Source: Microbacterium festucae (GTDB lineage: Bacteria > Actinomycetota > Actinomycetes > Actinomycetales > Microbacteriaceae). Taken from it: a DNA stretch of 64,000 bases. Shown here piece by piece: positions 25,443 to 33,146 of the stretch. The stretch is from positions 186,001-250,000 of the forward strand of contig NZ_JAOEFC010000004.1 of the NCBI RefSeq assembly GCF_025421715.1, given 5' to 3'. The notes below the pieces were generated by a model, which did no database searches, was not told the DNA's origin, and worked only from the letters and a program-made list of their open reading frames with translations. Numbering within the stretch: position 1 is the first letter of the stretch; the number at the start of each line of letters is the position of its first letter. The position numbers were made by a program, and so were the translations under genes.

Positions 25443-28400
25443 TCAGGGGGAGTCGGGTCGTCTGATTCTGGCTGGTCAGCATCTGATTCTTGTTGACCAT
25501 GGTCGACTGGTCGAGAACCGCGTGATTCCGCGCTGCACGTGAGTCGAATGTCCATACAGGAAGTCGAATCAGAGCGGATGTGTGCACCGCATGTGTGCAC
25601 CTATGTGTGAACTGGATCGGCCTGAAGTCGATGTCGACAGTGTGCGCGCTGCGCGATCGTCGATCCCTCCTCGGGCATGAGATCGCGCGGGGTATTCGGG
25701 CACTCGATGGTCGGAGCCACCACATCCGTCGACCTCGCAGCCGATGCGATCGTGTCAGTTCTCGACTAGGCGACACTTCCTGCCGCTGCCTGCCGTCGCT
25801 GGCTCCCGTGCCCGCGGTTGATTCGACCCCTGCCCCCCATCGTGTGCCCGCTCCTTGCGCGCGCGAGTAGCGGAGCGTGACGATCTCGAATGGCCGCAGC
25901 TCGATCGTCGCGGATGACGGGTCCAGTCGATCACCGGTGGCGCGCTCGAGGAGGTCGGTGCGGTCGCAGCTCGCCGCATCGAATAGCGCCCTCACCGAGA
26001 CCGACCCGCGCCCCCCGGTCGACTCGTAGAGCCGTACGATCACGTCGCCCGACTCATCGTCGGCGAGTTTGACAGTCTCGGCCACGACGGTGTCGCTGCG
26101 AACGGCGAAGAGCGCTTCGGCGGCGTGGGCCCCGACCACGGGTCGGGGGGGCCGGTTGAGCCGGTACCCCTCGGCGACGGCATCCCGGATGTCGGCATTC
26201 GGTCGCACTGCGACCCGCAGGGTGTGAGTGCCCTGGTCAGCGACCGGGTCTGGGTAGCGCGGCGCACGGATGAGCGACATACCCAAAGTGGTGGTGCGGC
26301 CCCCGCCGGGTCGAGGCGTCCGCCGGGCGTCGTGCCCGTAAGTGGAGTCGTTGGCCACCGCGACGCCGTAGCCGGGCTCTGCGATCTGCACCCATCGATG
26401 TGCGCAGAACTCGAAACGAGCGGCTTCCCATGACGTGTTGTCGTGCGTGACACGGTGCACGTGCCCGAACTGGGTTTCTGCGGCAGTGACATCGGCGTGC
26501 ACGTCCAGATCGACGAAGAGCTTCAGCAGCTTCTGGCTCTCATGCCAGTCGATCGTCAACTCGACGTCCAGGGCAGGGGTGCCGGGTGGGAAGGACAGTC
26601 GTTGTGTGAGCCGGGAAGACCCGAACGTGCGGACGACGATGATCGACACCGTTCCGTCGTCGCCTGTGACCACGTCGAGCGACTCGGGGGCCCCGGAGTC
26701 GAGCGGCGTGGCGTTTCGGCGGTAGTGATCGTCGATGTCCCAGGCATCCCACTCGTTGGGTGTGTCGCGATGCAGCACCAGGCGGTTGGCCGCGCCGCCC
26801 GGGGCGACCGCCTCGCGGCCGGAGACCGCGTCGACGAGCGAGACGACGAGGCCGCGCGCGTCGATGACGGCGCGGAGCGCGCCGGTGTCGACCAGGAGGC
26901 CGCCGTCGGCGCGGCGCTCCCACGTCGTCTCCGACGCCGAGTAAGTGGGCGTGGCGATCGCGAACGCGTCGACGCCGCCGCCGCTCACGGGCATCGGGTT
27001 GGCGATGAGGGTCGTCGATCCGTCCCCGGCGAGGGCTGCGATGCTCCGGTCGATGATCGCGGTGAGATCCTCGCGAATCCGCTCGTGATCGCGTTCGGCC
27101 TCGCGGTGGACCCAGGCGATCGAGCTGCCCGGCAGGATGTCGTGGAACTGCAGCAGCAGCACGTGCTCCCATGCTCGCTGCAGCTCGACGTAGGGGTACG
27201 GCTCGCCGGCGCGCACCGCGGCCGTCGACGACCACAGCTCGGCCTCGTGCAGCAGCTGCTCACTGCGCCGATTGCCTTGCTTGGTGCGCAGTTGCGAGGT
27301 GTAGGTGCCTCGGTGCAGCTCGAGATACATCTCGCCCGCCCACACCGGCGCATCCGGGTACTCGGCCTCCGCCTCTGCGAAGAATCGGCTCGGCGCCGCG
27401 ATCTCGACGCGGGGGAGTCCCTCCAGGTCGCGGGACCGCTCGGCTGCGGCGAGCATCTCGCGGGTCGGCCCGCCACCGCCATCGCCATATCCGAACGGCA
27501 CCAGCGAGGTCGTGGCGGCCCCGGCCTCTTTGAAGTTGCGTTCGGTGTGGACAAGCTCGGCGGGAGTCAGCTCCGAGTTGTACGTGTCGGCCGGCGGCAG
27601 GTGGGTGAACACCCGCGTGCCGTCGATTCCCTCCCACCAGAATGTGTGGTGGGGGAGCTGGTTCACTTGGCTCCACGACAGCTTCTGCGTCAGGAACCAG
27701 CGGTTGCCGGTGCCGTGAACGATCTGGGGCAGGGCGGCCGAGTAGCCGAACGAGTCCGGCAGCCAGACCTCCTCGGTCTCGACCCCGAGGCGCTCGCGGA
27801 AGAACCGTTTGCCGTGGAGGAACTGCCGGATCATCGACTCGCCGCCGGGCATGTTGGTGTCGGATTCGACCCACATGCCGCCGACCGGCACGAACCTGCC
27901 CGCCTGCACCTGCTCGCGCACCCTCGCGAACAGCGCAGGGTGGTGCTCTTCGAGCCATGCGTACTGCTGCGCCGACGAGGCGGCGAAGATGAACTCGGGA
28001 TGCTGTTGCATGAGTTCCAGTGCGTTCGCGAAGGTGCGCGCGACCTTGCGGATGGTCTCGCGGGTGGGCCACAGCCATGCCGAGTCGATGTGCGCGTGGC
28101 CGACCGCGACGATGCGATGGCTCGAGGCGTGCGCTGGGGACGCGAGAAGAGGAGCGATCACCTCCCGGGCCGGCGCTGCCGTGCCGGCGACGTCGTCGGG
28201 ATCGATGGTGTCGAGCATGCGCTCGAGTCCGCGCACGATGGTGTGGTGCCGGGGCGAGTCCTGCGGCAGCTCGTTGAGCAGGCCGCTGAGCACCCGGATG
28301 TCCTGCAGCAGGTCCCACGCCACCCCATCGCGTCTGACGAAGCCGATCGGCCCGAGCCGGTACAGGGGCGCGTCGCCCGCCGTCAGCTTGTCGCCGAGGG

Positions 28401-28869
28401 GGGTCGCCGAGAACGTCCACTCGCCTGCGAGGTCGGGATTGGCGGCGGCCTCGACGTAGAGGGTGGTGTCATCCGTCGCGGCGGCTTCGAAGGGGAGATG
28501 GTGACCGCGTGGTGACACCGCTTTCACGATGCTGCCGTCGGGGCGGAAAGCCAGTCCCTCGACCTGGAATCCCGGTCGATCAGCGGTGAAACCGAGATCG
28601 CACACGATCTCGGTGTGCTCCGGGTTCCACCCTTCGGGTAGTCGGCCTGACACCCGGAACCACGTCGAGCTCCAGGCGCGACCCCACGTCCAGTCAGTCG
28701 GCGTCGGCTCATACTCACGGTCGACCGCTTCCGCGAACGAGACTGGTTCTCCCGGGACTGACCAGTGTTCGACCCGCATCGGATGAAACTCCGGGTGCAC
28801 GGCCGGCTCCAGCCGTTCCGTGGTGAACCTCCGCAGGCGTGCCAGCACATGTGACCGGTCGTCGTGCAC
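25357..28869 (-). CDS. GH38 alpha-mannosidase with an abnormal read-through C-terminus
   Basis: A cytoplasmic exo-alpha-mannosidase without a signal peptide. The zinc site GHAHIDSAWLWP has His260 and Asp262, and the nucleophile is Asp372 in WLPDSFGY. LHRGTYTSQ and the helical LQRAWEHVLLLQFHDILPGSS follow, then the beta-sandwich domains. The family's usual end, ELRPFEIVTLRYSR, is reached near residue 1002 (base 25864). The frame then stays open for about 168 more residues of non-homologous sequence, through the repeat cluster and attachment site, and stops inside tRNA-Arg. The natural stop was probably lost when the island end was formed, or chance kept the frame open. GTG start with GAGGAG. 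It is divergent from the esterase gene, with a shared operator between them. Confidence 0.85.
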   Translation of the reverse strand: MHDDRSHVLARLRRFTTERLEPAVHPEFHPMRVEHWSVPGEPVSFAEAVDREYEPTPTDWTWGRAWSSTWFRVSGRLPEGWNPEHTEIVCDLGFTADRPGFQVEGLAFRPDGSIVKAVSPRGHHLPFEAAATDDTTLYVEAAANPDLAGEWTFSATPLGDKLTAGDAPLYRLGPIGFVRRDGVAWDLLQDIRVLSGLLNELPQDSPRHHTIVRGLERMLDTIDPDDVAGTAAPAREVIAPLLASPAHASSHRIVAVGHAHIDSAWLWPTRETIRKVARTFANALELMQQHPEFIFAASSAQQYAWLEEHHPALFARVREQVQAGRFVPVGGMWVESDTNMPGGESMIRQFLHGKRFFRERLGVETEEVWLPDSFGYSAALPQIVHGTGNRWFLTQKLSWSQVNQLPHHTFWWEGIDGTRVFTHLPPADTYNSELTPAELVHTERNFKEAGAATTSLVPFGYGDGGGGPTREMLAAAERSRDLEGLPRVEIAAPSRFFAEAEAEYPDAPVWAGEMYLELHRGTYTSQLRTKQGNRRSEQLLHEAELWSSTAAVRAGEPYPYVELQRAWEHVLLLQFHDILPGSSIAWVHREAERDHERIREDLTAIIDRSIAALAGDGSTTLIANPMPVSGGGVDAFAIATPTYSASETTWERRADGGLLVDTGALRAVIDARGLVVSLVDAVSGREAVAPGGAANRLVLHRDTPNEWDAWDIDDHYRRNATPLDSGAPESLDVVTGDDGTVSIIVVRTFGSSRLTQRLSFPPGTPALDVELTIDWHESQKLLKLFVDLDVHADVTAAETQFGHVHRVTHDNTSWEAARFEFCAHRWVQIAEPGYGVAVANDSTYGHDARRTPRPGGGRTTTLGMSLIRAPRYPDPVADQGTHTLRVAVRPNADIRDAVAEGYRLNRPPRPVVGAHAAEALFAVRSDTVVAETVKLADDESGDVIVRLYESTGGRGSVSVRALFDAASCDRTDLLERATGDRLDPSSATIELRPFEIVTLRYSRAQGAGTRWGAGVESTAGTGASDGRQRQEVSPSRELTRSHRLRGRRMWWLRPSSARIPRAISCPRRDRRSRSAHTVDIDFRPIQFTHRCTHAVHTSALIRLPVWTFDSRAARNHAVLDQSTMVNKNQMLTSQNQTTRLPLKTRKPAGFRGFSIRYCLNTVCARRDSNP
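25412..25433 (+). terminator. Terminator of tRNA-Arg
   Basis: AACCCGCGG (25412-25420) and CCGCGGGTT (25425-25433), a nine-base stem with a four-base loop, followed by TTCGTGTTTT. The same hairpin is duplicated at 40472-40493. Confidence 0.85.
25578..25612. repeat. ATGTGTGCAC direct repeats, left end of island A
   Basis: ATGTGTGCAC at 25578-25587 and 25591-25600, and a variant ATGTGTGAAC at 25603-25612. They start 136 bases after the attachment repeat. Similar clusters lie at both sides of the right repeat. They are candidate integrase arm-type or excisionase sites. Confidence 0.7.
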
Positions 28870-28948
28870 CTTTGCTCCTCACTGCCGGGGCGTCCGCTTC
28901 TTCGCGTCGGAGTTGCCCGGGAGCGAGCGTACATGCAACGCTGTGGGT

Positions 28949-28966
28949 TTAACAACCGGTTTCAAA
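28949..28966. promoter_or_regulatory. Island A operator between GH38 and esterase genes
   Basis: AACAACCGGTTTCAAA with the palindromic core AACCGGTT (28954-28961), in the divergent gap of 105 bases. The same core with the flank TGAAACCGGTTG occurs before the binding-protein gene. Likely bound by the LacI protein encoded at 39308. Confidence 0.55.
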
Positions 28967-28974
28967 GGTGTGCC

Positions 28975-29664
28975 ATGACGCTCAAAGCCCTCGTTCTCCC
29001 CGGCGGAAGCTACCGCCGGCATGCGTCTCATGAGGCCGAACCCGTTGCCGGCTGGCTGCGCACGCTCGGCATCGACGCTGAGGTTATGAGATACCCGGTG
29101 GGGATGCCGCATCCCGCGGCCCATGAGGCGATCGGCGCCCGCGTCGCCGAGGTGCGGCGTGCCGGAGCGGAACGTGTGCTCCTGATGGGATTCTCGGCGG
29201 GTGGACATGCAGCGGGCCTGGCCGCCTTGCGCCCCGTCGACGCGGCGCACCGCATCGACGGGTTAGTTCTCGGCTACCCGGTTGTATCGCTGGAAACACA
29301 TTCTCATCAGGGGTCGAGTGAAGTCCTTCTCGGAGACGCTGACACTCCGGACCGCCGATCGTCGCTCTCGCTGGAGTTGCTCGTCACTGCGGCTGCGCCG
29401 GCGTCGTTCATCTTCCACTCCTTCGACGACCAGAAGGTTCCCGTGGAGCATTCACTGATGTTGTCGTCGGCGCTGCAGCGCGCAGGTGTGGCGCACGAGC
29501 TGCACCTGTACCCGATCGGCGGGCACGGGTGCGGCCTCGGCGGCGAGCTCGTGCCGTGGACGGGGCCCTGCCGCGAATGGCTCGCGAGAGAGGGCTGGCT
29601 GCCTCCTCTCAGATCCACGCTTGACATCGCGATGGATTCTCGAAAGGGTAGTGAAACCGGTTGA
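28975..29664 (+). CDS. Alpha/beta-hydrolase, acetyl-esterase type
   Basis: A 229-residue cytoplasmic esterase. The nucleophile is Ser74 in GFSAGGHAAG, the acid is probably Asp in HSFDDQKVPVEHS, and the His is in PIGGHGCGLG. LVLPGGSYRRH near the N-terminus supplies the oxyanion hole, as in BD-FAE/acetylxylan-esterase-like proteins. Likely to remove acetyl or other acyl groups from imported sugars. ATG at 28975 with AAAGGTG. First gene of the plus-strand operon of island A. Confidence 0.8.
   Translation: MTLKALVLPGGSYRRHASHEAEPVAGWLRTLGIDAEVMRYPVGMPHPAAHEAIGARVAEVRRAGAERVLLMGFSAGGHAAGLAALRPVDAAHRIDGLVLGYPVVSLETHSHQGSSEVLLGDADTPDRRSSLSLELLVTAAAPASFIFHSFDDQKVPVEHSLMLSSALQRAGVAHELHLYPIGGHGCGLGGELVPWTGPCREWLAREGWLPPLRSTLDIAMDSRKGSETG
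29652..29664. promoter_or_regulatory. Island A operator before the binding-protein gene
   Basis: TGAAACCGGTTGA, core AACCGGTT at 29655-29662, over the stop codon of the esterase gene. TTGACA at 29621-29626 could be the -35 box, with a poor -10 near 29644. A related half-matching site, ACCCGGTTTGA, lies at 31162-31172 before the permease genes. Confidence 0.5.
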
Positions 29665-29714
29665 GATGAATAATCCCGATCAGGGCATGCCGAACTACGA
29701 AGGAGTAGAGACAG

Positions 29715-31121
29715 ATGACACAGCAGCGCTGGGTTCGCGCGGGGGGACTCGTGATGACCATCACCGTCACGGGGTTGCTCGTGAGCGGGTGCGCGGGCAG
29801 CGAAACGCCGGCGTCGATGCCGTCGACCGAGGGGGTGTCGTGCAACCCCGATGCTGACGTGACCATCACGGTCGGGGAGCGACCGACATCGGATCAGACG
29901 GCCAACCTGGAGGCGTGGGAGAACGCGGTCACGCAGTTCGAAGCGGATCACCCCAACATCACGATCGACGATGAGGAGACCAAGTACGACGTCTCCACGT
30001 TCCCGGCGCTCCTCGTCGGCGGAACCCTGCCGACGACGCTGCAGGTGCCGTTCACCGACATCCAGTCGCTGATCGAGCGCGGCCAGGCGGCAGACATCAC
30101 CGCATACGTCGAGAGCGATGACGTGTTGAGCCAGCTCAATCCGCAGCTGAAGGCCGTCACGGAGGACGCGGACGGACACACCTACGGCGTGGTCCGAGCC
30201 GCCTACACGATGGGCCTCATCTACGATCGGGCGCTCTTCACCGAAGCCGGCCTCGACCCCGACGCCCCGCCATCGACGTGGGAGGGGGTGCTCGACGCGG
30301 CCGCCACGGTCACCGAGGAGACCGGGCAGACCGGCTTCATCATCCCCACGACGGCCAACACGGGCGGATGGCTGCTGACCTCCATGTCGTACTCGAATGG
30401 CGACCTCGTCGAAGAGGTCGCCGGCGACACCACGACCGTCACCCTCGACACACCCGGCATGGAGGCGAGCCTCCAGTTCCTTCACGATGTGCGCTGGGAG
30501 CAGGATGCAGCGGGTGCCAATTACCTCTACGACAACAACGCCATCCGCGACGACATGGCTGCCGGCGTGATCGGCCAGAGCCTCAATGGCGCGAACCTCT
30601 ACAACAGCCTGGTGATCGGTCGGGGCATGCCGAAGGACGACTTCGGCCTGGCCCCGTTCCCGGCTGGTGACGACCCCGTGGGGGTGCTCGGCGGCGGGAA
30701 CATCCAGTGGTTCAACCCGAAGGCCACGCCCGACCAGCTCTGCGCGGCGCTCGAGTGGACGAAGTTCTACTTCCTGAACCGCTATGTCGACGAACAAGCC
30801 GCGGTCACGTGGGCCGAGGCTCAGGTCGCCGACGACCTGCCGGTGGGCCTGCCCGAGGTCCCGGTCGTCTCGGACGAGCAGTACGAGACGTATCTCGGCT
30901 GGATCGAGCCGTACATCAACGTTCCGCGGGAGAACTACACCGCGTACCTCGACAGTCTTGCGACGGCGACCATCGTCCCCGAGCCGGCGAAGAAGGCTCA
31001 GGAACTGTATGCCGCTCTGGATCCCGTCGTGCAGGCCGTCCTCACGCGAGAGGACGCGGACTTCACCGCGCTGCTGAAATCGGCTCAGGCGCAGGTTCAG
31101 GATCTGATCGACGCCGGCTGA
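29715..31121 (+). CDS. Sugar-binding lipoprotein, island A importer
   Basis: A 468-residue extracellular solute-binding protein of the CUT1 type. The lipobox VSGC places the lipidated Cys at 26. The mature part shows DVTITVGERP and the conserved PSTWEGVLDAAATV and GLIYDRALFTEAGLD segments. ATG at 29715 with AAGGAG ten bases before. The partner permeases follow after a strong hairpin. The imported sugar may be a mannose-containing glycan fragment, given the GH38 gene, but this is inference. Confidence 0.9.
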   Translation: MTQQRWVRAGGLVMTITVTGLLVSGCAGSETPASMPSTEGVSCNPDADVTITVGERPTSDQTANLEAWENAVTQFEADHPNITIDDEETKYDVSTFPALLVGGTLPTTLQVPFTDIQSLIERGQAADITAYVESDDVLSQLNPQLKAVTEDADGHTYGVVRAAYTMGLIYDRALFTEAGLDPDAPPSTWEGVLDAAATVTEETGQTGFIIPTTANTGGWLLTSMSYSNGDLVEEVAGDTTTVTLDTPGMEASLQFLHDVRWEQDAAGANYLYDNNAIRDDMAAGVIGQSLNGANLYNSLVIGRGMPKDDFGLAPFPAGDDPVGVLGGGNIQWFNPKATPDQLCAALEWTKFYFLNRYVDEQAAVTWAEAQVADDLPVGLPEVPVVSDEQYETYLGWIEPYINVPRENYTAYLDSLATATIVPEPAKKAQELYAALDPVVQAVLTREDADFTALLKSAQAQVQDLIDAG

Positions 31122-31126
31122 TCCGC

Positions 31127-31158
31127 TCTGGTGGCCGCGGACAGCCGCGGCCACCAGA
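31127..31158 (+). promoter_or_regulatory. Strong intercistronic hairpin after the binding-protein gene
   Basis: TCTGGTGGCCGCGG (31127-31140) pairs perfectly with 31145-31158, a 14-base stem with the loop ACAG. No T-run follows. Likely a partial terminator or mRNA stabiliser that keeps binding protein in excess. Confidence 0.75.
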
Positions 31159-31194
31159 ACCACCCGGTTTGAGAACCCCGACGGGAGATACACC

Positions 31195-32178
31195 GTGACC
31201 GCTACCGCTCCGCCTGACGTCGACCTGCCGACGGATACGCCCGCCGCCGCGGCAACGCCGCACGGCGCGGGCCGGACGCGCAAAGCACCCGGGGCGCGCC
31301 TGCGGGCGTGGATGCGCAACGGCGGGGTGCCGACGCTCATCATGTTCTTGCCGTTGCTGCTGACGTTCGGCTATTTCGCGTGGTGGCCGATTCTCAAGAG
31401 CCTCATCCTCGCCTTCCAGCAGACCGATCTCATCAACGACCCCACCTGGGTGGGTATGCGGAACTTCGAGCGCGTCCTCGCGGATCCGCTGCTGTGGACG
31501 GCCGTGGGCAACACCGTCTGGTTCGCACTGCTGGCGCTGCTCATCGGCTTCCCGCTGCCGATCCTGATGGCGATGGTGATGGCCGAACTGCGCCGCAGCC
31601 GACAGATCTCGAGCGTGCTCGTCTACCTCCCCGTGATCATCCCGCCCGTGGTCAGCGTGCTTCTGTGGAAGCAGTTCTACGACCCGTCCGCTTCGGGACT
31701 CTTCAACACGGTGCTGGGCTGGTTCGGACTGGGGCCGATCGGTTGGCTGCAGGATCCGGCGCTCGCGATGCCCAGCATCGTGATCCAGGCCACCTGGGCG
31801 ACGGCGGGCACAGCGACGATCATCTACCTCGCGGCACTGATGTCGATCCAGGCGGAGCTCTACGACGCGGCCGAGGTCGATGGGGCGTCGATCCTGCAGC
31901 GCACGTGGCATGTGACGCTGCCACAGCTGCGCAGCGTCATCCTGCTCATGCTGCTGCTGCAGATCATCGGCACGATGCAGGTCTTCACCGATCCGTTCGT
32001 CATGACCGGCGGCGGACCCGAGAACCGGACGGTCACTCTCCTGATGCTCATCTACAACTACGCCTTCCTCTCGGGCGACTTCGGCAAGGCGACGGCTCTG
32101 AGCCTTCTCCTCGCCCTCGTGCTGAGCGTGATCTCGGCGATCTATCTGCGGCTCACTCGGAAGTGGAGTGAATCGTGA
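31195..32178 (+). CDS. Sugar ABC permease, MalF type, island A
   Basis: A 327-residue permease with six helices. The EAA docking loop is ELYDAAEVDGASILQRTWHVTLPQL. The cytoplasmic N-terminus is Pro/Arg-rich. GTG start at 31195; its stop overlaps the next permease gene by four bases. No ATPase gene is in the island, so a chromosomal MsiK-type ATPase must serve it. Confidence 0.9.
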   Translation: MTATAPPDVDLPTDTPAAAATPHGAGRTRKAPGARLRAWMRNGGVPTLIMFLPLLLTFGYFAWWPILKSLILAFQQTDLINDPTWVGMRNFERVLADPLLWTAVGNTVWFALLALLIGFPLPILMAMVMAELRRSRQISSVLVYLPVIIPPVVSVLLWKQFYDPSASGLFNTVLGWFGLGPIGWLQDPALAMPSIVIQATWATAGTATIIYLAALMSIQAELYDAAEVDGASILQRTWHVTLPQLRSVILLMLLLQIIGTMQVFTDPFVMTGGGPENRTVTLLMLIYNYAFLSGDFGKATALSLLLALVLSVISAIYLRLTRKWSES

Positions 32179-33116
32179 CTTTTGTGACGACCACGGTCCG
32201 CGCCATCGTCAAACCGAAAGCGGCAGCGACGGAGGAGTCCGAGGACCGCACCAACGTCTCGGCGCTCGACCGGTCGGGCCGCTCAGTGCGCATCACGATC
32301 CGGATCCTCGCCATCGTCTTGATCGCTTGCCTGATCGTCGTGTCGTTCGGACCCCTGCTCTGGCTGTTCAAGGCGGCGCTGTCGACCAGCCAGGACATCC
32401 TGAAGGAGCCGTTCGAGTGGTGGCCGAGCGGCATTCAGTGGCAGAACCTGCCCGACGCGTGGTCGCAGATCCGCATCGGCCAGTACCTGCTGAACACCGT
32501 ATGGATGGCCGCGGGGTGCTGGTTCTTCGGACTGCTGGTAGCACTCACCGGCGGCTACGGGATCTCGATCCTGAAGCCGAAGTACGCGAAGGTCGTGAAC
32601 GCCGGCGTCCTCGCGACGCTGTTCATCCCCGGCGTCGTGTCGCTCATCTCGCTGTACGTCACGATCCTGGACGTGCCGCTGATCGGGGTGAACCTCGTCA
32701 ACACCTACTGGGCCGTCTGGCTGCCGACCGCGGCCAGCGCTTTCAATGTGCTCCTCGTGGCACGCTTCTTCGACCGTCTTCCCAGAGACGTGTTCGAAGC
32801 CGCGAGGATCGACGGCGCGGGGGTCTTCCGGGTGTTCTGGTCGATCGTCCTGCCGATGTCGCGCCCGGTGATCGGTGTGGTCTCGCTGCTGACGATCGTC
32901 GGCTCGTGGAAAGAGTTCCTATGGCCCCTGCTCGTCCTGCCCTCGCCGGACCTGCAGCCTCTCTCGGTCGGGCTGTACCGCGTGAGCGATACCGCCCCGA
33001 CGAGCCTTCTGATGGCGGGCATGTTCATCTCGGTGATCATCCCCATCGCGCTGTTCCTGATGTTCCAGCGCCAGTTCCTCCGCAGCGCCGGTCAGGCCGG
33101 CGCGATCAAGGGGTGA
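32175..33116 (+). CDS. Sugar ABC permease, MalG type, island A
   Basis: A 313-residue permease, six helices after a cytoplasmic N-terminus of about 45 residues. The EAA loop is DVFEAARIDGAGVFRVFWSIVLP. It ends FLRSAGQAGAIKG, the usual MalG-type ending. GTG start within the GTGA overlap with the preceding gene. It forms the importer with the two genes before it. Confidence 0.9.
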   Translation: MTFVTTTVRAIVKPKAAATEESEDRTNVSALDRSGRSVRITIRILAIVLIACLIVVSFGPLLWLFKAALSTSQDILKEPFEWWPSGIQWQNLPDAWSQIRIGQYLLNTVWMAAGCWFFGLLVALTGGYGISILKPKYAKVVNAGVLATLFIPGVVSLISLYVTILDVPLIGVNLVNTYWAVWLPTAASAFNVLLVARFFDRLPRDVFEAARIDGAGVFRVFWSIVLPMSRPVIGVVSLLTIVGSWKEFLWPLLVLPSPDLQPLSVGLYRVSDTAPTSLLMAGMFISVIIPIALFLMFQRQFLRSAGQAGAIKG

Positions 33117-33146
33117 CCACGGCGGTCACCCGGATCGGATCACTTC

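Noticed and set aside
27504..27520. Frameshift in GH38
   Set aside because: All catalytic motifs and the C-terminal domains lie in one frame; only the end beyond base 25864 is anomalous.
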